A DNA stretch of 34,306 nt from Saprospiraceae bacterium. Its GTDB lineage: Bacteria > Bacteroidota > Bacteroidia > Chitinophagales > Saprospiraceae. A model generated the notes under the pieces. That model did no database searches. It had not been told where the DNA came from and saw nothing but the letters and a program-made list of their open reading frames with translations. The stretch lies in the NCBI GenBank assembly GCA_022448955.1, contig JAKVCU010000098.1, positions 1 through 34,306 on the forward strand, read 5' to 3'. The translations under genes and the position numbers were made by a program. Of this stretch, positions 24,457 to 32,213 are shown piece after piece (positions within the stretch are counted from its first letter, which is position 1; each line of letters starts with the position of its first letter).

Positions 24457-24918
24457 ATGAAAAAGTCTTTTTTTTTTACTTTATTCTTATGGACTGTATT
24501 CCCATTATTGGTTTTGGGGCAAAGTCGTAAGGTTTTTCACCAAACCTTTACATTGGACAGTGTCAAAGTGATCTATTTTGATGTTATTGACAGTTTGAAG
24601 GTAGAGCCTTGGGCTGGAAATGTGGCCTTAGCAGAAACCAAAATTACGATTTTGAATGCATCTAAAGGAGTGGTGAATTATTTAGTAGAGGAAGATGGTC
24701 GTTACCATGTAGATGTAAAAACAAGTCAGGATACTTTTTCAATGATTTCGCGTAAGCGAGAAAGACCTGCGATGCATACGGCAGATGGAAGAATAATGGA
24801 GGAAAATGTTTTTATAAGAGTATTTGTACCAGATAATTATCAAATGGTAGAGCCTTATATCTGGGTATTGCCAGATGAAGAGGAAGAAGAAAAAAAAGAG
24901 GAGCCAAAACAAAATTGA
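24457..24918 (+). CDS. small secreted protein with acidic tail, paralogue of 23705-24142
   Basis: 153 residues. Signal peptide 1-21 ('LWTVFPLLVLGQ'). The mature part follows the same plan as the neighbouring gene: 'HQTFTLDSVKVIYFDVIDSLKVEPW', 'VNYLVEEDGRYHVDV', 'GRIMEENVFIRVFVPDNYQMVEP', ending with an acidic, Lys-containing tail of about 14 residues ('PDEEEEEKKEEP'). That tail is absent from the paralogue and could bind cations or another protein. The gene stops 3 bp before the FAD oxidoreductase start, so they are probably translated from one mRNA, an unexpected pairing of an exported protein with a cytoplasmic flavoenzyme. Confidence 0.75.
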   Translation: MKKSFFFTLFLWTVFPLLVLGQSRKVFHQTFTLDSVKVIYFDVIDSLKVEPWAGNVALAETKITILNASKGVVNYLVEEDGRYHVDVKTSQDTFSMISRKRERPAMHTADGRIMEENVFIRVFVPDNYQMVEPYIWVLPDEEEEEKKEEPKQN

Positions 24919-24921
24919 TTC

Positions 24922-26481
24922 ATGATAAAGGAAGTGGAATTAAAATTGCTGCCCGAACAGGCAGCCGATGAGGCCTTAGTCCGACAAAAAGCGATTCAGA
25001 GGTCCAAAATTTCACCTAAGCAAATTAAAGATGTTCGATTAATACGAAGGTCAATTGATGCTAGGGGAAGAAGGCCAATGATCCTCTTACGTTTAGCAAT
25101 ATATGCCAATGAGATTTATGAAGGAGAAGCAGCTATTCTAGAACAGTTTCAAAATGTCGAGAAAGCGGCACCTGTCATTGTAGTAGGTGCAGGGCCAGCA
25201 GGTTATTTTGCAGCACTAGAACTGATCGAGCAAGGTTTAAAACCTATTGTACTAGATCGGGGCAAAGATGTTCGATCAAGAAGGCGGGATTTGAGGGCAA
25301 TCCAACAATTTGGAGTTGTGGATCCACACTCTAACTATTGTTTTGGGGAAGGAGGCGCAGGGACTTATTCGGATGGTAAGTTATACACCCGCTCCCATAA
25401 AAGAGGTAATATTTATAAGGCCTTGAAATTGCTAGTAGAGCATGATGCTAGCTCTGATATCCTTATTGATGCCCACCCGCATATTGGTTCGAATAAGTTA
25501 CCTAAGATAGTAGCTAATATTCGAGCAACTATTCTACACTATGGTGGCGAGATTCATTTTGAACATCTTGTTACTGATTTTATACTTGAACAAGGCCAAA
25601 TCAAAGGAGTTGTAGTTAATGATAAGCAAAGTTTTTTTGCGAAAGCTGTCATTTTAGCTACAGGGCATTCCGCACGAGATATATTTGAATTACTGCATAA
25701 GGAACAGATTTATATCGAATCTAAACCTTTTGCACTAGGCGTCCGTATAGAACATCCGCAACAGTTAATCGATCAAATCCAGTATAATCAAAGTCCACGG
25801 GAAGAACATTTACCCGCATCTAGTTATAAATTGACTTGCCAAGTGGATCAAAGAGGGGTGTTTTCTTTTTGTATGTGCCCTGGAGGTCTTGTAGTTCCAG
25901 CATCTACAGCACCAGGAGAGCTTGTTGTTAACGGCATGTCGATGTCTCGGAGGGATTCGGCTTTTGCCAATTCGGGGACGGTTGTGGCTGTAGAAAAGGA
26001 GGATCTCATTGATTACAGAGCGCACGGGATATTTGCGGGTTTAGCATTCCAGAAAGCTGTAGAGCAAAAGATGTTTGCTTTTGGTGATGGTAGCCAAAAA
26101 GCACCTGCACAAAGATTAGTAGACTTTGTGGAAGGGAAAGTATCTACTGATTTGCCTGAAACTTCTTACATCCCTGGCCTATTAGCAGCTCCTGTTCATG
26201 AATTATTACCTTCGGCCATAGCTCATCGCTTGCGAGAAGCGGTGCAAGTATTTGGTCGTAAAATGAGGGGATACTATACCAACGAGGCCAATGTTATAGG
26301 TACAGAAAGTCGGACTAGTTCTCCTGTTCGAATTCCTCGAGATCGTATAACTTACATGCATGAACAAGTGGAAGGGCTATTTCCTTGTGGAGAGGGGGCA
26401 GGGTATGCTGGTGGTATTATTTCTGCAGCAATGGATGGGCAAAATGTGGCGAAGGCCGTTACTCGGTTTTATGGACTGTAA
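24922..26481 (+). CDS. FAD/NAD(P)-binding oxidoreductase (COG2509-like)
   Basis: 519 residues. A short N-terminal domain (1-80) of the kind found in this family ('SIDARGRRPMILLRLAIY') precedes a Rossmann FAD-binding motif 'VVGAGPAGY' (87-95). Then come 'CFGEGGAGTYSDGKLYTR', a second nucleotide-binding end 'AVILATGHSARDIFELL', 'KPFALGVRIEHPQ', 'VDFVEGKVSTDLPETSY' and the C-terminal FAD-contact 'LFPCGEGAGYAGGI'. These are the hallmarks of a widespread, poorly characterised flavoprotein group annotated as NAD(FAD)-utilising dehydrogenases. The true substrate is unknown. There are no membrane segments. It lies directly behind a small exported protein gene. Confidence 0.85.
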   Translation: MIKEVELKLLPEQAADEALVRQKAIQRSKISPKQIKDVRLIRRSIDARGRRPMILLRLAIYANEIYEGEAAILEQFQNVEKAAPVIVVGAGPAGYFAALELIEQGLKPIVLDRGKDVRSRRRDLRAIQQFGVVDPHSNYCFGEGGAGTYSDGKLYTRSHKRGNIYKALKLLVEHDASSDILIDAHPHIGSNKLPKIVANIRATILHYGGEIHFEHLVTDFILEQGQIKGVVVNDKQSFFAKAVILATGHSARDIFELLHKEQIYIESKPFALGVRIEHPQQLIDQIQYNQSPREEHLPASSYKLTCQVDQRGVFSFCMCPGGLVVPASTAPGELVVNGMSMSRRDSAFANSGTVVAVEKEDLIDYRAHGIFAGLAFQKAVEQKMFAFGDGSQKAPAQRLVDFVEGKVSTDLPETSYIPGLLAAPVHELLPSAIAHRLREAVQVFGRKMRGYYTNEANVIGTESRTSSPVRIPRDRITYMHEQVEGLFPCGEGAGYAGGIISAAMDGQNVAKAVTRFYGL

Positions 26482-26546
26482 GTAAGCTTTTGATGGCTAA
26501 CAATAAATGAGGGCCTTTTATTATTTTAGGCTGTATGATCAAAAAT

Positions 26547-26570
26547 GGAGCTATACCACAGCATAGCTCC
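26547..26570 (+). promoter_or_regulatory. palindrome after the FAD oxidoreductase gene
   Basis: GGAGCTAT (26547-26554) pairs perfectly with ATAGCTCC (26563-26570) around an 8-base loop. No T run follows. It may be a weak terminator of the upstream gene or part of the adjacent repeat. Confidence 0.4.
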
Positions 26571-26664
26571 GTCTCTAAATCCTTAGCCAAAATTCACCTT
26601 TGCCAATAGGCAGCTCAGATTGTTGATGCTCTTTTTTGAATGAAATTTAAGCATACACTTACTA
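26566..26664 (+). repeat. second repeat family, copy A
   Basis: Shares GCTCC, AAATCCTTAGCCAAAA (26577-26592), ACCTTTG, GGCAG, CTCA, GTTGAT, CTCT, TTT and ATTTAA-CATAC in order with copy B at 27201-27300, about three quarters identical over about 100 bp. It lies just upstream of the DoxX-like gene. No ORF of its own. Confidence 0.75.
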
Positions 26665-26731
26665 AAAAATCTACTTGGTCTTTTACTTATCATTATTTTT
26701 GGCCTATTACTTAGAAAAATCGAGCTATCTG

Positions 26732-27151
26732 ATGAAGGATATTATTGACCTAATCGCAAGAGTTTTACTAGCATTTATATTTTTGTACGAAGCCTATGAT
26801 TCCATTTTTTATTATACATCTACAAAGGCTATGATGACTGCTTATGGCTTGACTTGGCGTCAAGACTTGTTGTTATTTGGAGCTATTTTTGGCTTGATCC
26901 TTGGGGGAACACTTATTTTGATTGGTTATCGTTCTGGCTTGGGCGCCATCTTGGTACTTTTGTACTGGATACCCATTACATTTATTGTTCATTCCTTTTG
27001 GAATGATCCGCCTGATGTAAAACGTATTGAAGCGATTCACTTTATGAAAAATTTAGCTATTACAGGTGGTGTCTTGATGCTTTGGGTTAATGGGAGTGGC
27101 CGGTATAGTATCAAACGTTTGTTTGCCACTTTTAAGGTGCCAGGAACTTAA
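26732..27151 (+). CDS. DoxX-like membrane protein
   Basis: 139 residues from the ATG at 26732, with four membrane helices: 'LIARVLLAFIFLYEAYDSI' (near 5-24), 'LLLFGAIFGLILGGTLILIGY', 'GLGAILVLLYWIPITFIVHSFW' and 'AITGGVLMLWVNG'. The loop 'HSFWNDPPDVKRIEAIHFMKNLAI' (His, Phe-Trp, then acidic/basic residues before 'HFMKNLA') is typical of the DoxX/SURF4-like family, thought to act in membrane redox or quinone-linked processes; the exact activity is unsettled. An in-frame TTG at 26675 would add 19 hydrophobic residues and sits at the same distance from repeat copy A as the next gene's ATG sits from copy B, so that start cannot be excluded. Confidence 0.8.
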   Translation: MKDIIDLIARVLLAFIFLYEAYDSIFYYTSTKAMMTAYGLTWRQDLLLFGAIFGLILGGTLILIGYRSGLGAILVLLYWIPITFIVHSFWNDPPDVKRIEAIHFMKNLAITGGVLMLWVNGSGRYSIKRLFATFKVPGT

Positions 27152-27200
27152 AGCTTTAAGAACTATGACGTTCGATTGAATCACTTACTTGGCTCGCTAA

Positions 27201-27300
27201 GCTCCATTACAAATCCTTAGCCAAAACCCTACCTTTGACGGCAGGCAGGCTCAAATCGTTGATTCTCTCTTTTAATAAGATTTAAACATACTCTCTTAAC
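27201..27300 (+). repeat. second repeat family, copy B
   Basis: The partner of copy A (26566-26664). It contains AAATCCTTAGCCAAAA (27211-27226) and TACCTTTG (27230-27237), which fits the TAnnTTTG -7 consensus; in copy A the same place reads CACCTTTG. It also has the GC-rich piece GGCAGGCAGG, similar to the insertion in the first repeat family at 9081. It ends 11 bp before the YecM-like start. Confidence 0.75.
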
Positions 27301-27311
27301 TATTTATATAG

Positions 27312-27809
27312 ATGGTTTTAAAAAATCCTAATCATTTTTTAGATCAATTATTTGCTGCATTGGCAGAAAAGGGAATTGTGGTGGAAACCTTATTTATGGA
27401 TCATATTTGTTATCGTGTGGCGTCAAAAAAGCGATATGAGGAATTGAAAGCAGCTTTATTACAAGAACACCAGTTATTGGCGGAGAGTATGATTAAGGGA
27501 CGTCCTATATGCACCTTTAAACTTAGTCAGGGTTTTGAATACCATGATCGATTGGTAGATGTATTAGAGTTGCCTTCTCCGAAAGAAGGAAAGCCCTATG
27601 AAGAAGGTTACGAGCATGTAGAGTTTGTTTTGAATGAGAATTTTTCAGCCTTTATGGATCAGTATCCCTATATAAATTTTGACCAATCAGGAATGGATAA
27701 ACCTTTAAATGCAGATATTCGACTACAGTTAGGAAGATTTGTTGTAAAGTTTCATCTACAAAGCTTAGAAAGGGTGATTGAAATAGAAAAAGAAATGGGC
27801 ATCATTTAG
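27312..27809 (+). CDS. YecM-like VOC-fold protein
   Basis: 165 residues. 'FMDHICYRVASKKRYEELKAAL' (near 28-49), 'LLAESMIKGRPICTFKLSQ' (near 55-73), 'VDVLELPSPKEGKPYEEGYEHVEFVL' and 'DIRLQLGRFVVKFHLQSLERVIEIE' match my memory of the YecM family (single-domain VOC-fold proteins with an isomerase-like pocket), especially the 'GRPIC.FKL' block. A metal-binding His pair (His in 'DHICYR' and 'YEHVEF') and terminal Glu are present, as expected for a VOC fold. Biochemical function is unknown in the family. It converges with the K+ channel gene, 8 bp apart. The ATG is well placed 11 bp after repeat copy B. Confidence 0.82.
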   Translation: MVLKNPNHFLDQLFAALAEKGIVVETLFMDHICYRVASKKRYEELKAALLQEHQLLAESMIKGRPICTFKLSQGFEYHDRLVDVLELPSPKEGKPYEEGYEHVEFVLNENFSAFMDQYPYINFDQSGMDKPLNADIRLQLGRFVVKFHLQSLERVIEIEKEMGII

Positions 27810-27817
27810 TAAGCATT

Positions 27818-28663
27818 TTATGCAAATGGCTCATTGAGAATATTACCGCAGTACTTGCAGTATACCGCGTCGTCTGCATGTCCTTCTTTACCACAAAAGC
27901 GGCAAGCTTGTGTATTGGTACTTTGAATGCTTGCATTGACCATTTCTGCTGAGACGATACCTGTAGGTACTGCTAAAATGGCATAACCAAGAATCATAAC
28001 TATAGCTGAAAGTAACTGACCCAGTTCCGTTTGTGGTGTAATATCACCATATCCCACTGTGGTCAGTGTTACAATTGCCCAGTATATACTTCTAGGAATA
28101 CTTGAAAAAGCTTCATTAGCCCCACCCTCTATCAGGTACATTAATGCACCAATAATTGTGACTAACAGCATTACGAAAGTGAGGAATACGGTGATTTTTG
28201 CCTGACTGGCCCTCAGTGCCTTGATGATAGTATTTCCTTCTTTGAGGAAATGTCCTAGTTTGAAAATTCTAAAAATACGCATGAGACGAAAGGCCCGGAT
28301 AACGATGAAATAGTGTGTGTTTCCAGGGAACAGTAGCGTCAGATAAGTTGGTAGAATAGCCAGTAGGTCAATGATGCCAAAGAAGCTAGTGGCATACTTT
28401 ATTGGTTGGTATACACAATATAGCCGCAATCCATATTCCAATGTAAAAATGATGGTAAATATCCATTCTAATATGAAAAAAGTATCGACAAATTGTTCTT
28501 GGATATAACCAACACTTTCTAACATAACCACCAATACACTAGCAGAGATAGTAATCAATAGAGCAATGTCAAAAACTTTTCCAAGCGGGGTATCTGCTTC
28601 GAAGATGATTTCGTGAATCTGTTCTTTTAATTTGCTTCTTTTGATCTGATTTTCTGATGGCAT
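27818..28663 (-). CDS. voltage-gated-type potassium channel with C-terminal zinc ribbon
   Basis: 281 residues. A six-helix Kv-like fold: S1-S3 between about 30 and 110, S4 with regularly spaced arginines 'IRAFRLMRIFRIFKLG' (122-137), S5 at about 157-180, pore helix, then selectivity filter 'TTVGYGD' (201-207) and S6. The filter predicts K+ selectivity. After S6 there is a compact four-Cys zinc ribbon: Cys254-x2-Cys257 and Cys269-x2-Cys272, ending the protein. This replaces the usual RCK or cyclic-nucleotide domain; it may sense metal or redox state or help tetramer assembly, both unproven. Upstream on the same strand is a sodium/solute symporter, but a strong terminator separates them. Confidence 0.9.
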   Translation of the reverse strand: MPSENQIKRSKLKEQIHEIIFEADTPLGKVFDIALLITISASVLVVMLESVGYIQEQFVDTFFILEWIFTIIFTLEYGLRLYCVYQPIKYATSFFGIIDLLAILPTYLTLLFPGNTHYFIVIRAFRLMRIFRIFKLGHFLKEGNTIIKALRASQAKITVFLTFVMLLVTIIGALMYLIEGGANEAFSSIPRSIYWAIVTLTTVGYGDITPQTELGQLLSAIVMILGYAILAVPTGIVSAEMVNASIQSTNTQACRFCGKEGHADDAVYCKYCGNILNEPFA

Positions 28664-28692
28664 GGAGTTGTTTAACTGATTTAATACGATAA

Positions 28693-28731
28693 AGAGGAGG
28701 AGAAGGTGTTAATCCCACTTTCTCCTCTTCT
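28693..28731 (-). terminator. strong hairpin between symporter and K+ channel genes
   Basis: AGAGGAGGAGAAGGTG (28693-28708) pairs with CACTTTCTCCTCTTCT (28716-28731) over 16 bp including two GU pairs, loop of 7. On the minus strand the stem is followed by TTTATC. It lies 25 bp past the symporter stop. Confidence 0.7.
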
Positions 28732-28755
28732 CTAAAAAACTGCCTTCGCAAAATA

Positions 28756-30405
28756 TTATGCAAAATATACATAAATCGCAACCACAATTATACAAACGGC
28801 TATTCCGACTTGGCGAACATACTTGTAAGGGGTAATATCTACCTGCTTGGTGTATGGAAGTACGAAGTCTGTACTTCTTGGATATAAACGGCCAATGATT
28901 AACATGATAATGACATTAAATACAAATAGAATAGCCATTACATGAAGGAAATGAGGATAAGCGGCAACTTCAATACTAGCCAGTATGGCTTCGTCTTCTA
29001 TGCCAGAAGTCTTTGCTTCCATCACAGCATTACTAGCTAAGCTTGGTTTTAAGACAAATTGACTGATTGAATAAAGTACTACTCCCAAAAACATAGCAAT
29101 TTTAGCTGCAATTGCCGGAACTCTTTTAGTTAAATACCCCACAACGATAATCGTAAGAATTGGAATACTGTAACAGCCATTTACTTCTTGTAAATATCCA
29201 AACAAGCCACCTTGAGCCTTGAATAAAAATGGTGCAATAACCATCGAGATGATAGCCAGAATTATGCCGAAGCGTTTTCCTTGCTTAACCATTTCTGCTT
29301 CCGTAGCATCTCGATTGATATATTGATTATAAATATCTACACCGTATAAGGTAACTGAACTATTCAGAACACTATTAAAAGAGCTTAGAATAGCACCGAA
29401 CATCACCGCCACAAAAAATCCGAGCATTGATGCAGGAAGTACTTTATTGACTAACATTGGATAGGCCTGATCTGCTTTTTCTAGGCCTCCGCCGAACATA
29501 TGCCAAGCGATGATACCAGGGAGGACAACGATGATGGGGCCTAATATTTTGATAAATGCTGCTAATAAAAGACCTTTCTGGCCTTCTTGTAAGTTTTTAG
29601 CAGCTAAAGCACGCTGTATGATTTGCTGATTAGTTCCCCAATAGAAAAGCTGTACCAACATCATTCCTGTAAAGATAGTAGCAAAAGGAACCGTTGCATC
29701 AGGACCACCTATAGAATTGAACTTTTCAGGATGTTGAGAAGTCAAAACTTCAATACCCTCCAGCATACTTCCATTTCCAATAGCAATTAAACCAAAAATA
29801 GGAATTAGAAGTCCACCAACTAATAATCCAATTGCATTAATTGTATCAGATACGGCGACTGCTTTCAAACCACCAAAGATAGCATAAACAGAACCTATCA
29901 GGCCAATTCCCCAAACACATATCCAGATGGATGTCCATAAATCAACCCCTAGGATACTTGGGAGATCGAACATGGTACTGATACCTAAGGCACCAGAATA
30001 TAAGATTGTTGGAAGTAAGATAACTGCATAACCAGTAAGGAATAAGCCAGAAACTAAGCCTTTTGTTCCCGAGTCAAATCGTGTTTCGAGAAATTGTGGA
30101 ATAGTAGTCAAACCTCCTTTTAAATATCTGGGCAACAAGAAAATTGCGGTGACGACCATGGCTATTGCAGCAAGTGTTTCCCAAGCCATTACTAATATAC
30201 CTTCTGAATAAGACTGTCCATTCAGTCCAACAATCTGTTCTGTAGAGAGATTGGTTAATAATAATGAACCTGCAATTACACCTGCGGTAAGGCTCCGCCC
30301 TCCCAGGAAGTAGCCATCAGATGATTTTTCATTAGTATTTTTCGTAGCATAGTAGGAAATAATAGCTACCAATGCGGTAAACGCGATAAAAGATAATACT
30401 GCCAT
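28756..30405 (-). CDS. sodium:solute symporter, SGLT-like (SSS family)
   Basis: 549 residues with about 14 membrane helices. 'GYFLGGRSLTAGVIAGSLLLTNLSTEQIVGLNGQSY' near residues 32-67 is the SSS TM1 region, and the 'TNLSTEQIVG' phrase is typical of the SGLT/YidK subgroup associated with sugars. 'FGAILSSFNSVLNSSVTLYGVDIY' near residue 345 is the TM8 sodium site with serine residues. 'NQQIIQRALAAKNLQEG' between TM6 and TM7 also matches. Na+-coupled uptake of a sugar or related solute is likely, but the substrate is not shown. No sugar-utilisation genes are adjacent. It has a terminator just behind it, so it is monocistronic; this is the second SSS transporter in the window, from a different subgroup than 3653-5170. 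Confidence 0.9.
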   Translation of the reverse strand: MAVLSFIAFTALVAIISYYATKNTNEKSSDGYFLGGRSLTAGVIAGSLLLTNLSTEQIVGLNGQSYSEGILVMAWETLAAIAMVVTAIFLLPRYLKGGLTTIPQFLETRFDSGTKGLVSGLFLTGYAVILLPTILYSGALGISTMFDLPSILGVDLWTSIWICVWGIGLIGSVYAIFGGLKAVAVSDTINAIGLLVGGLLIPIFGLIAIGNGSMLEGIEVLTSQHPEKFNSIGGPDATVPFATIFTGMMLVQLFYWGTNQQIIQRALAAKNLQEGQKGLLLAAFIKILGPIIVVLPGIIAWHMFGGGLEKADQAYPMLVNKVLPASMLGFFVAVMFGAILSSFNSVLNSSVTLYGVDIYNQYINRDATEAEMVKQGKRFGIILAIISMVIAPFLFKAQGGLFGYLQEVNGCYSIPILTIIVVGYLTKRVPAIAAKIAMFLGVVLYSISQFVLKPSLASNAVMEAKTSGIEDEAILASIEVAAYPHFLHVMAILFVFNVIIMLIIGRLYPRSTDFVLPYTKQVDITPYKYVRQVGIAVCIIVVAIYVYFA

Positions 30406-31035
30406 TGCTTATTGTTGAAGTAATTTCGTTTTGGATTTTTATTAGGCGAAATATAAACAATTTTGTACGGCTAGAAGTGATGAATACCAAATAAATTGTA
30501 GCTTGATAAAGATACAGACCTTCTGAATTTCTTCTTTGAAGAAATAAAATGAGGCCTTGGTATTCTTTTATAGGCTTCCATTTCCTATCAGACAGCTAGG
30601 ATTAGAAGAGGATTTTTTTTATATTTAGAAAATCTTAAACTACATTTGTAAGTAGTAGTTAATCTATCCAACAAATTCGAATTTTTAAATTCAAGAGGAT
30701 CAATCTCATCCAGCAATCGCTGAATCCATCAAGAAACACTATACTATTAGAGCGGTATCTACTTCTTTAGCAATAATCCTTTCCTTTAGGTATAGTTTGC
30801 TGAATCAGTTAAAGATCATCATCTCTAATTTTAAAAGTGTAATTTGGGTAAGAGAAATAATGAGCGCCCTTACAAAATCATTTGCACAATAAATTCCAAA
30901 GGTGTCAACTTAGAAAACTCAAATCATAGATAGAAGGGAATTGGCATATGGTCTTTAAGCAGGTGTTAAATTTGATGTTCCAATTTTTGGGGCCTACTAT
31001 TTAAAAGCGTTTTTATAATTATAAAATCAAGAATT
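30406..31035. other. 630-bp AT-rich spacer without a gene
   Basis: It lies between divergent symporter and response regulator genes. The longest ATG-started ORFs seen are under 20 codons. A GAATTTTTAAATTC palindrome is near 30678. I found no promoter with both elements and no double-glycine peptide here. The length suggests a large regulatory region for the regulator gene. Confidence 0.6.
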
Positions 31036-31800
31036 GTGATAAAGGCAATTATCGTAGAAGATGAACAACTAGGCTTACAGAATTTGAAAAACATGTTAGC
31101 AACACATTGTCCAGATGTGCAAATTATTGGTGATGCAGGAAGTATCAAGGATGGCTTGGCATTATTACAAGATTCGAACATAGAACCAGATGTCGCATTT
31201 CTTGATATTAGTTTACCAGATGGTCTAGTTTTTCAGTTATTAAATCAAATAAAGCCGATTAATTTTGAAGTGATCTTTGTTACAGCGTATGAAGAATATG
31301 CGATTAAAGCTTGCGAATATAGCTCTATTGGATATGTAGTAAAACCGATAGATCCAGATAACTTAAAAGAAGCTTTAGCAAGGATTCGTCCTAAGGAAGA
31401 AGGCTCCGAAACAGAAAAACGATTAGAAATATTCAACAACTATTACAATAATCCGAATGCCTTTACTAAAATGAGTATTTCGGCTCTAGATGGCATTTAT
31501 TTTGTCAGTATTCGGGATATTGTTCGTTTCGAGGCAGAAGATAACTATACGCATATATTTTTGATTTCAGGGGAGCGTATAACCGCCTCCAAAACAATTA
31601 AGTCTTATGAAGATTTATTAAGGCCTTTCAATTTTTATAGAGTGCATAAGAGACATGTTATTAATTTGAATTATATGCGGAAATTTGTAAAAGGAGATGG
31701 CGGTTATTTAGTTATGGACGATGATATCAAAATTGAAGTATCTAGAAGGAGAAGGCCCGCCTTTATGGAGCAGCTAAAGCGCCTCCAAAACGTATTTTAG
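31036..31800 (+). CDS. LytTR-family response regulator
   Basis: 254 residues from a GTG start (no in-frame ATG is nearby and the protein opens 'MIKAIIVEDEQLGL', the canonical receiver start). The receiver domain (1-120) has acidic pair Glu8/Asp9, phosphoacceptor Asp57 in 'FLDISLP', Thr83 in 'FVTAYEEYAIKA' and Lys103 in 'VVKPIDP'. The LytTR DNA-binding domain (about 145-250) has 'RFEAEDNYTHIFLISGERI', 'FYRVHKRHVINLNYMRKF' and 'IEVSRRRRPAF'. It is the natural partner of the LytS-type kinase at 32329, from which it is separated by a small peptide gene. A 13-bp direct repeat with 21-bp period begins 39 bp past its stop. LytTR regulators commonly control bacteriocin, competence or virulence peptides. 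Confidence 0.93.
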   Translation: MIKAIIVEDEQLGLQNLKNMLATHCPDVQIIGDAGSIKDGLALLQDSNIEPDVAFLDISLPDGLVFQLLNQIKPINFEVIFVTAYEEYAIKACEYSSIGYVVKPIDPDNLKEALARIRPKEEGSETEKRLEIFNNYYNNPNAFTKMSISALDGIYFVSIRDIVRFEAEDNYTHIFLISGERITASKTIKSYEDLLRPFNFYRVHKRHVINLNYMRKFVKGDGGYLVMDDDIKIEVSRRRRPAFMEQLKRLQNVF

Positions 31801-31839
31801 TCATCACAACAAAACAGTATGTTTTTGTAGGATGCCGAG

Positions 31840-31873
31840 ATTGTGACTTTTTGTACAAATATCGTAACTTTTT
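31840..31873 (+). promoter_or_regulatory. tandem direct repeat, candidate LytTR operator
   Basis: ATTGTGACTTTTT (31840-31852) and ATCGTAACTTTTT (31861-31873) agree at 11 of 13 positions and start 21 bp apart. The nine-base cores ATTGTGACT and ATCGTAACT are separated by 12 bp, two helical turns, the arrangement bound by LytTR dimers such as AgrA and ComE. It lies about 200 bp upstream of the small peptide gene at 32071. Confidence 0.55.
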
Positions 31874-31996
31874 TTAATGAGTAGCGTTAAACATAATGTT
31901 GATAAAAACTAGTATTAGCAATAGGTATAGATTTGAAATGTATTTGAATTAAAAAAATGTATGCTATACCTTTCCTGTCGCTTTCAATGCAGTAAA

Positions 31997-32004
31997 TAAT
32001 TTTG
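31997..32004 (+). promoter_or_regulatory. putative -7 box TAATTTTG of the peptide gene
   Basis: Fits TAnnTTTG, 67 bp before the ATG at 32071. No good -33 element is correctly spaced, which would fit an activator-dependent promoter. Confidence 0.4.
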
Positions 32005-32070
32005 TAATTTTATCACCAATTGAGGCATTTTATAATCGAGAGCGGTAAAGTTCTCTAAATTCCATGTACT

Positions 32071-32211
32071 ATGGGAAAGAAAAATATTAAAGATTTCGAA
32101 AAGGGAAAAGACTTAAAGCCACTGAACCAAGAAGATATGAAGAAGATTATTGGTGGTAAACGAAATAAGAAAAATAATACAGGTGGGGTAAATGGTATTC
32201 TACCTCAATAA
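32071..32211 (+). CDS. 46-residue double-glycine leader peptide, candidate signal peptide or bacteriocin precursor
   Basis: The ATG at 32071 opens a 46-codon ORF. The leader (1-29) ends 'LKPLNQEDMKKIIGG'. Counting back from the cleavage site, L18 is -12, D22 is -8, M23 is -7, I26 is -4 and G28-G29 are -2/-1, matching the ComC/bacteriocin double-glycine pattern (L-12, E-8, L/M-7, I-4, G-2, G-1) with Asp for Glu. The Bacteroidota 'GG natural product precursor' group has this layout. The remaining core is 17 residues ('KRNKKNNTGGVNGILPQ'), strongly basic at its start, without Cys or Ser, so it is not a lanthipeptide. A second GG at 38-39 leaves a C-terminal heptapeptide. The gene sits between a LytTR regulator and a LytS-type kinase, all on one strand. 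No C39 peptidase transporter is in the window, so maturation is unproven. Confidence 0.75.
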   Translation: MGKKNIKDFEKGKDLKPLNQEDMKKIIGGKRNKKNNTGGVNGILPQ

Positions 32212-32213
32212 AT

